NCBI RefSeq assembly: GCF_904848585.1
Contig: NZ_CAJHCR010000011.1
Span: 62,001-126,000, forward strand
DNA length: 64,000 nucleotides
Source: Paraburkholderia kirstenboschensis
Lineage (GTDB): Bacteria > Pseudomonadota > Gammaproteobacteria > Burkholderiales > Burkholderiaceae
Direction: 5' to 3'
The translations under genes and the position numbers were made by a program. This document shows, one piece after another, positions 36,117-44,665 of the stretch; position 1 is the first letter of the stretch, and each line of letters opens with the position of its first letter. The notes under the pieces were generated by a model. That model had not been told where the DNA came from and ran no database searches. It worked only from the letters and a program-made list of their open reading frames with translations.

Positions 36117-37049
36117 TCAGATCGGGGTCAACACAGGCTCGCCGGCGAAATGCCGGGTAGCGTTACGCAGAAAATTGTCCACGGATGCCGCTATCGCCTC
36201 GGGCGAGCGTCCGCCGACGTGCGGTGTCAACACGACGTTGCGCAGCTTCAGCAACGCGGCGGGCGGCTGCGGCTCGCCCTCGTAAACGTCGAGTGCCGCG
36301 CCCGCGATCGTCCCCGCTGCGAGCGCTTGCGCGAGCGCCGCGGTATCGAGCACGCTGCCGCGAGAAACGTTCACGACGAAGCCACGCGGACCCAGCGCCT
36401 CGAACACCCTGGCGTCGATCAGGTGATGCGTGCCCGCACCGCCGGGCGTCGCGATCACGAGGAAGTCGCACCACCGCGCGAGTTCTTCGACGTCGTCGAA
36501 ATAGCGCAACGATGTGCCTTCGCGCGGCTTACGGTTGCAATAGCCGATCTCCATGTCGAAGCCCGCGCCGCGCCGCGCGATTTTCTCGCCGATGTTGCCG
36601 AGCCCCACGATGCCGAGGCGCTTGCCCGAGACGTTGGGGCGCATCGGCAATGCGTCGCGCCACACGCCTTCGCGCGTCGCCTCGTCGAGTCGCGGCACAT
36701 CGCGCACGATAGACAGGAGCAACGCAAACGCGTGGTCGGCGACGCAGTGATCGTTGGTGCCCGCTCCGTTCACGAGCACGATGCCGCGCGAGCGCGCATG
36801 GTCGACGGCGACGTTTTCATAGCCTGCGCCGAGTGCGCTGACGAATTCGAGCTTCGGCATGCGGTCCATCTCAGCCGCGCTGAGCCCGCGTGTGCCATTC
36901 GTCAGCACCGCCCGGATCGTCCCGCCGTGAGCGGCGATTGCAGCGGCATGTTGCGTCGAATCGGGAACATAGACGATATCGAATTCTGCCGCGATGCAAG
37001 CGCGGCTCGCGTCGTCGAGATGAATGAGGATCAGCAGAGAAGGCTTCAT
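36117..37049 (-). CDS. D-2-hydroxyacid dehydrogenase (glyoxylate/hydroxypyruvate reductase-like)
   Basis: A 310-residue NAD(P)-dependent dehydrogenase reducing 2-keto acids to D-2-hydroxy acids. The nucleotide-binding motif is GLGNIG at 149-154, followed by CNRKPREG, whose basic residues favour NADPH. The catalytic triad is visible as Arg230 (VNVSRGSVLD), Glu259 (DVYEGEP) and His277 (LTPHVGGRSPEA). The start at 37049 is placed at MKPSLLILIH, since the longer frame has a non-family N-terminus. It lies on the same strand as, and downstream in transcription direction of, the divergent promoter with the GGDEF gene. Confidence 0.9.
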   Translation of the reverse strand: MKPSLLILIHLDDASRACIAAEFDIVYVPDSTQHAAAIAAHGGTIRAVLTNGTRGLSAAEMDRMPKLEFVSALGAGYENVAVDHARSRGIVLVNGAGTNDHCVADHAFALLLSIVRDVPRLDEATREGVWRDALPMRPNVSGKRLGIVGLGNIGEKIARRGAGFDMEIGYCNRKPREGTSLRYFDDVEELARWCDFLVIATPGGAGTHHLIDARVFEALGPRGFVVNVSRGSVLDTAALAQALAAGTIAGAALDVYEGEPQPPAALLKLRNVVLTPHVGGRSPEAIAASVDNFLRNATRHFAGEPVLTPI

Positions 37050-37230
37050 GTCGGTCTTTTTCTTGGTGGCGTGTTTGCAGGTTGGCGGACGAAACGCGTG
37101 AAATCGAGTGTAGCAAGACCGAAAAATGCGTGCTGACGCGAAGCCGTGCCGCAAGCCGATGAAAGCCGTTTGTTTTTAGGCGGCTTTAAAGGGACCGTAA
37201 AATAGCCGCACTTTCCGCTAAGAGAACCTC

Positions 37231-38721
37231 ATGCTGGATACTCTGCCTGGCGTCCCGAAGCCCGCCAACGACGATTCGAAAATGTTCGACCTCGCGCCCG
37301 TCTCGCTATGGGTCGAAGACTTCAGCGGCGTGCGCGATCTGTTTGACGCATGGCGCGCCGAAGGCGTGACCAATCTGCGCGCGCACTTCGCGGATGCGCC
37401 CGAGCGGATCGCCGAATGTGCACGTAGCATTCGCGTCATCAAGGTGAATCAGAAGACGCTGACGCAGTTCGAGGCCGCTGATTTCGACACCCTCAACGAC
37501 AACCTTGCCACTGTGTTCCGCGACGACATGCTCAAGACGCACCTGGAGGAACTGTGTCAGTTGTGGGCCGGGCAAGCGCACTTCACGAGCCAGACCGTGA
37601 ACTACACGCTCGGTGGACGGCGCCTCGACGTGCTGCTCAAGGGCTCCGTGCTGCCGGGTCATGAGGAGCGCTGGGACCGCGTGCTGGTGTCGGTGGAAGA
37701 CATCACCGAACTGGAGGGCGCGCGGCATCGCGTGACGCTCGCCGAGGAATATGCGCGCGGCTTGTTCGAACATTCGCCGGTATCGCTTTGGGTCGAAGAT
37801 TTCAGCGCGGTCAAGCATCTGCTCGATCAGGCGCGCGCGGTCGGCATTAGCGATTTCCGTGTGTTTACAGATGTACATCCAGAGTTCGTCGAGCGCTGCA
37901 TGCAGGAGATTCACGTGCTCGACGTGAACTGGCACACGCTCGAAATGTTCGCCGCGCCGGACAAAAAAACGCTGCTCGCACGCCTGCCGGAAGTGTTCCG
38001 CGACGACATGGGCCCGCATTTCCGCGAGCAGTTACTCGACCTGTGGGAAGGCAAACTGTTCCAGCAGCGCGAGGTGCTCAACTATGCGCTCGACGGCAGC
38101 GAGGTGCACGTGCATCTGCAATTCTCGGTGCTGCCTGGCCACGAAAAGAACTGGGACCTGGTGCTCGTCGCTCTGACCGATATCACCGCACGCAAGAAGG
38201 CCGAAGCGTACCTCGAATTTCTCGGCAAGCACGACGTGCTCACCAAGCTGCGCAATCGTTCATTCTATGTGGACGAACTGAACCGGCTCGAGCGCAAAGG
38301 TCCGTGGCCCGTCACCATCATCATGGCCGATCTGAACGGCTTGAAACGCGTGAACGACCAGCTCGGCCACGCTGCTGGCGATGCGCTGCTGCGCCGCGCA
38401 GGCGAAGTGCTGGCGAAAGCCATGGAGTCGCCGTTCCAGGCCGCGCGCATCGGCGGGGACGAGTTCGCGGTCCTGATGCCGAACACCGACGAGCGCGGCG
38501 GCGCGGCGATGATCGACGCGATTCGTCAACTCGTCGAAATGAACAACCAGTTCTATCCGGGCTCGCCGCTGAGCTTTTCGCTGGGTGCCGCGACCTGCCA
38601 ACGCGGGGACCGCCTCGAAGCCGGCGTGCAGCGCGCGGACTTGCTGATGTACGAAGAAAAACGCTCGCACTACGAACTGCGTCCCGGTGTGAACGCCAGC
38701 GGCGTCTCAAAAGCGGGATAG
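37231..38721 (+). CDS. Diguanylate cyclase with duplicated PAS-like sensor modules
   Basis: A 496-residue soluble GGDEF protein predicted to make cyclic di-GMP. Two homologous sensor modules lie in tandem. Module 1 starts near residue 22 (APVSLWVEDFSGV) and module 2 near 183 (SPVSLWVEDFSAV). Each runs to a matching end (VLPGHEERWDRVLVSVEDIT / VLPGHEKNWDLVLVALTDIT). The catalytic domain follows (about 330-480) with DLNGLKRVNDQLGH and an intact GGDEF at 408-412. No RxxD inhibitory site is seen before it. There are no membrane segments. The ligand of the sensor modules is unknown. Confidence 0.92.
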   Translation: MLDTLPGVPKPANDDSKMFDLAPVSLWVEDFSGVRDLFDAWRAEGVTNLRAHFADAPERIAECARSIRVIKVNQKTLTQFEAADFDTLNDNLATVFRDDMLKTHLEELCQLWAGQAHFTSQTVNYTLGGRRLDVLLKGSVLPGHEERWDRVLVSVEDITELEGARHRVTLAEEYARGLFEHSPVSLWVEDFSAVKHLLDQARAVGISDFRVFTDVHPEFVERCMQEIHVLDVNWHTLEMFAAPDKKTLLARLPEVFRDDMGPHFREQLLDLWEGKLFQQREVLNYALDGSEVHVHLQFSVLPGHEKNWDLVLVALTDITARKKAEAYLEFLGKHDVLTKLRNRSFYVDELNRLERKGPWPVTIIMADLNGLKRVNDQLGHAAGDALLRRAGEVLAKAMESPFQAARIGGDEFAVLMPNTDERGGAAMIDAIRQLVEMNNQFYPGSPLSFSLGAATCQRGDRLEAGVQRADLLMYEEKRSHYELRPGVNASGVSKAG

Positions 38722-38795
38722 CGCGACGCAGGCGTCGGCTATACTCGCGCGCCCCTCAACCGATCCGCAGCGCACCGCGCCTTCTGAAAAAAATC

Positions 38796-39137
38796 ATGTC
38801 GACAATTCCCGCCTGCCCCCAATGCGCAATGGAAAACACTTACCCGGACGGCGAGAACTATGTCTGCCCGGACTGCGCGCACGAGTGGCGAATCGCCGCC
38901 ACCACATCCGCTGACGAGTCAGACCAACGCGTAATCAAGGACGCCAACGGCAATGCGCTCGCCGACGGCGATGCCGTGGTGCTGATCAAGGATCTCAAAG
39001 TGAAGGGCTCGTCGATCACACTGAAGATGGGCACGAAAGTGAAGAGCATTCGGCTCGTCGGCGGCGATCATGAGGTGGACTGCAAAATGGACGTCGGCAA
39101 TTTCATGTTGAAGGCCGCGTATCTGAAGAAGGTGTGA
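38796..39137 (+). CDS. Zinc-ribbon protein of the PhnA/YjdM family
   Basis: A 113-residue protein. The N-terminal zinc ribbon has two CxxC pairs (ACPQCAMENTY...YVCPDCAHEW). The C-terminal PhnA domain reads VIKDANGNALADGDAVVLIKDLKVKGSS...TKVKSIRLVGGDHEVDC. The family was named after phosphonoacetate hydrolase, but that activity is not thought to belong to this protein; its function is unknown. It follows the GGDEF gene by 74 bp. The ATG at 38796 begins the family N-terminus (MSTIPACPQC). Confidence 0.9.
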   Translation: MSTIPACPQCAMENTYPDGENYVCPDCAHEWRIAATTSADESDQRVIKDANGNALADGDAVVLIKDLKVKGSSITLKMGTKVKSIRLVGGDHEVDCKMDVGNFMLKAAYLKKV

Positions 39138-39147
39138 GGAAGCGTGC

Positions 39148-40137
39148 TCACACGGCCGTGACATAGCGCGAGACCGGCTTCACGATTCGCGGCGACGGTG
39201 AGTCGTAGATTGCCCGCATGCGCTTCACTTCGTCGACGGGACTCAGGCCAAAAAGGCGCTTGAATTCACGGCTGAATTGCGAGGCGCTTTCATAACCTAC
39301 GCGCGCCGCTGCCGCGCCCGCATTCAAACCGTCCTGCACCATCAACAAACGCGCGTGATGCAAACGCGTGGTCTTTACGTATTGCATCGGCGAAGTCGCT
39401 GTCACCGCCTTGAATTGCGCGTGAAAAACTGCGAGGCTCATACCGGCTTCGGCAGCGAGTGTATCGACGTCGAGCGCGCCGTGATAATCGGCGTGGATGC
39501 GGCGCAGCGCCTTTGCAACGCGGCCAAAGTGATTCTGATGCGTGAGCGCCGCGCGAATCGCGTCGCCCTGCTCGCCGGTCAACACCCGATAACAGATTTC
39601 TCGCACGATGCTGGGCGCAAGAATGCGCGCGTCGAGCGGCGACACCAGCGCATCCAGCAGACGCTGCACCGCGCTGCTCAACGCGGAATCGAGCGGCGTC
39701 GAGTAGATGCCGAGCGGTTCGTTCTTCGCGGCGCCCTGGGTTTCGTTGAGCGCCATCAGCAACTCGGCCACCATGGTCAGATCGACCCGGATAGAGATGC
39801 CGAGGAACGGCTCATCAACGCTCGCCTCGGTCTCGCATTCGAACGGCAGCGGCACGGACAGCACGAGGTACTGCTGCGCGTCGTACTGGAACACCTGGTC
39901 GCCGAGATAGCCGCGCTTGCGCCCCTGGCACACGATTACGATGCTCGGCTCGTACATGACCGGCATGCGCGGCAGCGGGTTGTTGGCGCGCATCAGATTC
40001 ACGCCTTCCAGGCTCGAACGCGTCATGCCCGGCTTCGGCGCGAGCTTGTCGAATACTTCGATCAGGCGCTGCTGCGCGGCATCGGCCGCTGCAAGTTCGG
40101 CTATAGGTGACGACAGTTCGGACGAGTGCTGCGACAT
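39148..40137 (-). CDS. AraC-family regulator
   Basis: A 329-residue regulator. The N-terminal AraC_N ligand domain covers about residues 30-180 (MPVMYEPSIVIVCQGRKRGYLGD...YLVLSVPLPFECE). The C-terminal pair of helix-turn-helices covers about 225-320 (AAEAGMSLAVFHAQFKAVTATSPMQYVKTTRL, then AAARVGYESASQFSREFKRLFG). It resembles YqhC, which controls an aldehyde reductase. It is divergent from the alcohol dehydrogenase at 40480, which is its likely target. The start was set at 40137 (MSQHSSEL) rather than at 40185. Confidence 0.9.
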   Translation of the reverse strand: MSQHSSELSSPIAELAAADAAQQRLIEVFDKLAPKPGMTRSSLEGVNLMRANNPLPRMPVMYEPSIVIVCQGRKRGYLGDQVFQYDAQQYLVLSVPLPFECETEASVDEPFLGISIRVDLTMVAELLMALNETQGAAKNEPLGIYSTPLDSALSSAVQRLLDALVSPLDARILAPSIVREICYRVLTGEQGDAIRAALTHQNHFGRVAKALRRIHADYHGALDVDTLAAEAGMSLAVFHAQFKAVTATSPMQYVKTTRLHHARLLMVQDGLNAGAAAARVGYESASQFSREFKRLFGLSPVDEVKRMRAIYDSPSPRIVKPVSRYVTAV

Positions 40138-40479
40138 GACGATATAGTGACGCGCAAGAGAATAATGCTTGAAATTTAGCACCAATCAGCCTGCTGCGCT
40201 CTTCTCCAGGAGTTTTAGGCAAATCTTCAAGACATTCAGGTATTCACTGACTGGCCTCGGGCTCCTACTATGAGAACCCTGCCGGATCATCCTTTCCGCG
40301 CTGCGCCCCGGTCTGGTCGGCCGTTCACGTTGATGAACCCGCCACCCATGCGGGCGTTGCGATCCGCGCGGTGGTTTGACGCTCTGATCCGAAACATTCG
40401 CAAGACCTGGCCGCATCGGCGACATGTATCGCCATCGCCGGCACCTTGCAACATTCACCCTCTTTTGCTGGAGCTACCC
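40138..40479. promoter_or_regulatory. Divergent control region AraC regulator / alcohol dehydrogenase
   Basis: 342 bases between divergent starts; likely holds both promoters and the AraC-family site. The dehydrogenase frame stays open through the right half, but the family N-terminus begins at 40480. No distinct operator was identified. Confidence 0.4.
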
Positions 40480-41532
40480 ATGAGCACGACATATGCCTAT
40501 GCCGCGACCGACGCCAGCGCGCCGCTCGCCCCGTTTGAAATCCAGCGCCGCGAACTGCGCGCGCATGACGTGCAGATGGAAGTGCTGTATTGCGGCGTGT
40601 GTCACTCCGACCTGCATCAGGCCCGCAACGAATGGAAGAACACCGTATTCCCAGTGGTGCCCGGCCATGAGATCGTCGGCCGCGTCACCGCAGTGGGACC
40701 GGACGTCACGAAGTACAAGACGGGTGATCTCGTAGGCGTCGGATGCCTGGTCGACTCGTGCCGCACTTGCGCAAGTTGCGCCGAAGGGCTCGAGCAGTAT
40801 TGCGAGAACGGTTTCGTCGGTACCTATAACGGCGTGGACCGAGTCGACGGACAGATTACGTACGGCGGTTATTCGACGCAACTCGTCGTCGACGAGGAAT
40901 TCACGCTGCGTGTGCCCGAAAATCTCGATCCTGCCGGCGTCGCGCCGTTGCTGTGCGCGGGCATCACGACGTATTCGCCGCTGCGCACATGGGGCGCCGG
41001 CCCCGGCAAGAAGGTCGGCATTGTCGGCCTCGGCGGTTTGGGTCACATGGGCGTGAAGCTGGCGCGTGCGATGGGCGCGCATGTCGTGCTGTTCACGACG
41101 TCGCCGTCGAAGATCGAGGACGCGAAGCGGCTGGGCGCGCACGAGGTGGTGATCTCGAAGAACGCGCAAGAAATGGAAGCGCATGCGAACAGCTTCGATC
41201 TGATTGTGAATACGGTGGCTGCGCCGCACGACCTGAACCCGTTCCTTAACCTGCTCAAGCGCGATGGAACGATGACGCTGGTAGGCGCGCCGGAGCACGA
41301 TCATCCGTCGCCGCAAGTGTTCAACCTCATTATGAAGCGCCGCCGGCTGGCCGGTTCGCTGATCGGCGGGATTGCCGAGACGCAGGAGATGCTGGACTTC
41401 TGCGGTGAGCATGGAATCACTTCGGATATCGAAGTTATTCCGATGCAGAAGATTAATGAGGCTTATGAGCGGATGTTGAAGAGCGACGTTAAGTATCGGT
41501 TTGTGATTGATCTGGATTCTTTGCGGAAGTGA
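40480..41532 (+). CDS. Zinc-dependent NAD(P) alcohol dehydrogenase (YahK/CAD type)
   Basis: A 350-residue medium-chain dehydrogenase interconverting aldehydes and alcohols. Catalytic zinc ligands are Cys41 (GVCHSDLHQ), His63/Glu64 (PGHEIVG) and a later Cys in LLCAGITTYSPL. Structural zinc ligands are Cys94, Cys97, Cys100 and Cys108. The nucleotide fold is GIVGLGGLGHMGVKLARAMGA followed by FTTSPSK, a pattern that favours NADPH. Divergence from a YqhC-like AraC regulator suggests aldehyde-detoxification control. ATG 40480 follows GGAGCTACCC. Confidence 0.92.
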   Translation: MSTTYAYAATDASAPLAPFEIQRRELRAHDVQMEVLYCGVCHSDLHQARNEWKNTVFPVVPGHEIVGRVTAVGPDVTKYKTGDLVGVGCLVDSCRTCASCAEGLEQYCENGFVGTYNGVDRVDGQITYGGYSTQLVVDEEFTLRVPENLDPAGVAPLLCAGITTYSPLRTWGAGPGKKVGIVGLGGLGHMGVKLARAMGAHVVLFTTSPSKIEDAKRLGAHEVVISKNAQEMEAHANSFDLIVNTVAAPHDLNPFLNLLKRDGTMTLVGAPEHDHPSPQVFNLIMKRRRLAGSLIGGIAETQEMLDFCGEHGITSDIEVIPMQKINEAYERMLKSDVKYRFVIDLDSLRK

Positions 41533-41646
41533 TTTTGCTGTTTTCTGCCTGCGGCGCGGTTTTTTTTCGCGCCTGCGGGCGGTGCGCTGTTTTTTTTGTC
41601 GCTTCTGTAGTTGGGTTTTTTTTCTGGATTTGGTCGGTCTCTGGCT
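41533..41646. other. T-rich spacer after alcohol dehydrogenase
   Basis: Three separate runs of eight T (41560-41567, 41590-41597, 41616-41623) are interspersed with GC-rich words. A short stem GGCGCG/CGCGCC surrounds the first run. This may end transcription of the dehydrogenase. No gene. Confidence 0.5.
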
Positions 41647-41710
41647 GGGACCTTTGGCCTTTCCTTGATTTCACGGTGGTCTATTGGCGTTGCCCCTGTG
41701 CGGGGCGGCA

Positions 41711-41742
41711 CTTACTTTCTTTGCGGCCGCAAAGAAAGTAAG
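41711..41742. repeat. Perfect 32-bp palindrome (left arm)
   Basis: CTTACTTTCTTTGCGG followed by its exact complement in inverse order, centred on GGCC (within a GCGGCCGC octamer). It can form a 14-bp stem with a 4-base loop in either strand. AAAGAAAG recurs just downstream. Confidence 0.92.
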
Positions 41743-42159
41743 CAAAGAAAGCGGCTCACACCGCTAGCTCATAAGTGGGTCCCTCGGCTCAGAGGGGGCA
41801 GTGGTGCATCTGGAATCCGTGCTCCCGCACATTCCGCACTCGTGACAAGGCAGTCATGCTTCCCGCCTCGCGCGGCGCGCTCGCCGGAAAGGTAAACCGA
41901 ACACCGTGCTTCGTTGTTGCGGCGGGTGCCCCATAGGCGGTGCTTCCGGACGAAACTCTCGGCGCGGCTTGATTGCCTGAAGCACAAATGTACCAACGGT
42001 TTTTACGAACTGCCGCCACGGCGCGCGAAGCGCTGCCGGAAGAATGACTGCTTTGTCACGAGCGTGGAATGTGCGAGGGCACGGATTCCAGATGCACCAC
42101 TACCGGTTGCAAGCCACGGCGCCCACTTATGAGCTAGCGGTGTGAGCCCGCTTTCTTTG

Positions 42160-42191
42160 CTTACTTTCTTTGCGGCGGCAAAGAAAGTAAG
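42160..42191. repeat. 32-bp near-palindrome (right arm)
   Basis: Counterpart of the left-arm palindrome: CTTACTTTCTTTGC, central GGCG, then GCAAAGAAAGTAAG. The stem is perfect; only the centre differs from the left copy. Confidence 0.9.
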
Positions 42192-42371
42192 TGCCGCCCC
42201 GCACAGGGGCAACGCTAATAGACCGCCGTGAAATCAAGGAAAGGCCAAAGGTCCCAAAACAGAACCTCTGCGCCGAAAACAACAAAAAAACAGAGCCCCT
42301 ACGAAGTTAATCCAGCACCCAAACAAGCCGGCCGCAGAGGCAAAAAAGCCAACCCAAACGAGAGGCACCGA

Positions 42372-43328
42372 ATGATAGACAGAATAACCGCCATGCGCAC
42401 ATTCATCCGGATCGTGGACACGAACAGCTTCACCCGCGCAGCGGAATCGCTGAACATTCCGCGCGCGACGGCGACTACCATCGTCCAGAATCTGGAAGCC
42501 CTGCTCGGCACGCAGTTGCTCGCACGCACCACGCGCCGGCTCAGCGTCACTCCGGAAGGCGCCGCCTATTACGAACGCTGTGCGCAAATCCTCGCCGATA
42601 TCGACGAAATGGAAGCCAGCATCCGGCACGCCACCGATAACCTCACCGGCCGCCTGCGCATCGAAATGCCCGGCTCGGTGGCAAGCGCGATCGTGCTGCC
42701 TGCGCTCGACGACTTCCATACGCGCTATCCCAACCTGGACCTCGCCGTGGGCGTCAGCAACCGTACGGTGGATCTGGTGTCCGAAGCGATCGACTGCAGC
42801 ATCCAGCTCGGTGAATTGCCCGACTCGAATCTCGTCGCGCGACATCTCGGCACGCTCGAACATGTGACCTGCGCAAGCCCGGATTATCTCGCGCGATACG
42901 GCACGCCCACCGACCTCGACGACCTCCGCGGGCACGTCGCGGTTAATTGCATGTCGCCGCATAACGGCCGCGAAGTCGCTTTCGATTTCGAAGTGAACGG
43001 CGAAGCACAAAGCGTCAAGGTCAATGGCTTCGTAAAGGTCAGCGACGAGCAGGCGTATCTCACCTGCGGACTGCAAGGCCACGGACTCATTCAACCCGCG
43101 CGGATCGCCGCGCAACCGTACCTCGACTCCGGGCTATTGCGCGAAGTACTTCCGCAATGGAAGCCTGTGCCAATGCCTGTCTCGGTCGCCTATCTGAAGA
43201 ATCGCCGTGTGTCGCCGCGCGTGCGCGCATTCGTGGATTGGCTCGCGGAGTTGTTCGAAAACGCCGAGCATGTCGATCAGGACCTTTCGCGCGTGCGTCA
43301 ATTGCTGCGTGGCTTGCATCCCGCGTGA
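42372..43328 (+). CDS. LysR-family regulator (CrgA/aromatic-type)
   Basis: A 318-residue regulator. Helix-turn-helix region is MRTFIRIVDTNSFTRAAESLNIPRATATTIVQNLEALLG. The co-inducer domain starts after LTGRLRIEMPGSVASAIVLPALDDFHTRYPNLDL. The DSNLVARHLGTLEHVTCASPDYL stretch is typical of the large group that includes DmlR and CrgA. ATG 42372 follows GAGAGG; the frame is open into the inverted-repeat element upstream, where a spurious longer start lies at 42228. No obvious divergent target gene remains, because the repeat element sits where one would expect it. Confidence 0.9.
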   Translation: MIDRITAMRTFIRIVDTNSFTRAAESLNIPRATATTIVQNLEALLGTQLLARTTRRLSVTPEGAAYYERCAQILADIDEMEASIRHATDNLTGRLRIEMPGSVASAIVLPALDDFHTRYPNLDLAVGVSNRTVDLVSEAIDCSIQLGELPDSNLVARHLGTLEHVTCASPDYLARYGTPTDLDDLRGHVAVNCMSPHNGREVAFDFEVNGEAQSVKVNGFVKVSDEQAYLTCGLQGHGLIQPARIAAQPYLDSGLLREVLPQWKPVPMPVSVAYLKNRRVSPRVRAFVDWLAELFENAEHVDQDLSRVRQLLRGLHPA

Positions 43329-43374
43329 AGCGGATTCGATGCAGCCTCGCAGCAGTACACGAGTCACAATCCGA

Positions 43375-44511
43375 TCAGCCTGGCAGCGGCACCGGCCGGG
43401 TCAGCAGGTCCACATAGAAATTGAAGAAGTTCTGGTTGTCGAAGCGTTTGACGATTGTCATCTTCTGCAAGCCAGCCGGCGGTGAGCTTGCATAGCCAGT
43501 AGCTTTACCGTCATTTGCGCCGAAACTCGTATCCACGTCCACCCATTCGTCCACGGTCTGGGTTGCATACGAAGGATGCATCAGATACCCGAGTGTCAGT
43601 GTGTCCCATATGTTCGTGGTGTAGTTCGGGTTCGTCTCGAAGCCGTTCTTGCCGTCGAAACCATAGCCGTTCAATGTCTTGAACAATTGAGTAATGATGG
43701 TCTGCTTCGCCGGATCGTGCGCAATACGGTCGTAAAGCGCCTTATCCATCTTCACGGTGTCTGTCACGTCGAGCGGCACGACGACCTGCTTTATCGGCAG
43801 ACGCAGCACCTCTTTCGCTGCTTGCGGATCGAACCACCAGTTGAACTCGGCCGTTGGCGTGGTATTGCCCGGCACGTCGATCGCGCCTCCCATATAAATG
43901 ATCTGCTTGATCAACGGCACGATCTCGGGATGCTGACGCGCGGCGAGTGCGATATTGGTCAATGGTCCGATTGCAAGAATCGTCACTTCTCCGGGATTCT
44001 GCTTCACTGAATCGACGATGAAATCCACCGCGCTTTTGCTCTGCACTTTCGTATGGGTCGCGAACCCGTCGGGCGGTGCCACGAGGTCGCTATCCGACTT
44101 AGGCTCCGGTGTGCCCCATGCGCCGAGATAGCCGTCGCCGCCTGGGAATTGCGCCATTTCTGCCTGGATCGTTGCGAAGTCATGCGACAGCGCATAGTTT
44201 GCGCCCGCATAGACGCCGATCTGCTTTTCAACGCCGAGCCGCTCGACGGATTTCAATGCATCCGCCACGCCTTGCTTCAACCATTGATTACCGGACACCA
44301 CGGTAATGCCGAGTACTTTCAGCGATCCCTGCGCCTGTAGTTGCGCCGCCATGACGCCGAGCTGGCCGTCGTCGCTCAGCGTGTTGTAGTCGCTGTCGAT
44401 AATGACTTTGGGGGGATTGGGGGGATTCAGTTCGCTGCCGCCGCATGCCGCAATGACCAGAGCAGTCACGACGCTTGCTACATAGCTCAATGCCACGAAA
44501 AACCGCTTCAT
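43375..44511 (-). CDS. Nucleoside hydrolase-family lipoprotein
   Basis: A 378-residue protein of the inosine/uridine-preferring nucleoside hydrolase fold, which cleaves the N-glycosidic bond of ribonucleosides. A lipobox (ALVIAACGG, Cys23) predicts a lipid-anchored periplasmic enzyme, unlike the usual cytosolic forms. The metal site at the N-terminus reads DSDYNTLSDDG, two residues longer than the canonical DxDxxxDD. Family segments VTILAIGPLTNIALAARQHP, IIYMGGAIDVPGN and AEFNWWFDPQAAKEV are present, as is a late NIWDTLTLGYL. Function as a hydrolase is likely but not assured. Confidence 0.85.
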   Translation of the reverse strand: MKRFFVALSYVASVVTALVIAACGGSELNPPNPPKVIIDSDYNTLSDDGQLGVMAAQLQAQGSLKVLGITVVSGNQWLKQGVADALKSVERLGVEKQIGVYAGANYALSHDFATIQAEMAQFPGGDGYLGAWGTPEPKSDSDLVAPPDGFATHTKVQSKSAVDFIVDSVKQNPGEVTILAIGPLTNIALAARQHPEIVPLIKQIIYMGGAIDVPGNTTPTAEFNWWFDPQAAKEVLRLPIKQVVVPLDVTDTVKMDKALYDRIAHDPAKQTIITQLFKTLNGYGFDGKNGFETNPNYTTNIWDTLTLGYLMHPSYATQTVDEWVDVDTSFGANDGKATGYASSPPAGLQKMTIVKRFDNQNFFNFYVDLLTRPVPLPG

Positions 44512-44665
44512 TGATGTCTCCTGTTCTATCGCATCAGTGTGCGACTAAAGGAGAGTCATCATAGCCTCATAGACGCCGAAATCAAACCGGAGCGTCGACG
44601 AGGCCCGCGAATAATGCGAACCTCGCCAGGCGTCTCGCCAACAGAACGGTTGTCCTGGCAACGAG

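Larger units (their letters stand above)
41647..42255. repeat. Large inverted-repeat element with about 234-bp arms
   Basis: The left arm, 41647 to about 41880, reappears in inverse orientation as the right arm, about 42022 to 42255. The two enclose a spacer of roughly 140 bp. The outer ends (GGGACCTTTGGCC / GGCCAAAGGTCCC) and the segments around GCATCTGGAATCCGTGC and CACTTATGAGCTAGCGGTG match closely; the inner ends are more diverged. Each arm contains a 32-bp palindrome. The outward-facing arm ends encode the same peptide start, MKSRKGQRSQ, on both sides. No transposase or other gene lies inside. Confidence 0.88.

Noticed and set aside
41463..41711. Basic minus-strand proteins starting in the inverted repeat
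   Set aside because: The shared start comes from the repeat arm and the remainder is antisense to the alcohol dehydrogenase end and a T-rich spacer; reported as part of the repeat finding, not as genes.
41711..41742. Palindrome as a replication origin or plasmid resolution site
   Set aside because: No replication or recombinase gene is nearby, and a second copy in the other arm fits a repeat-element explanation better.
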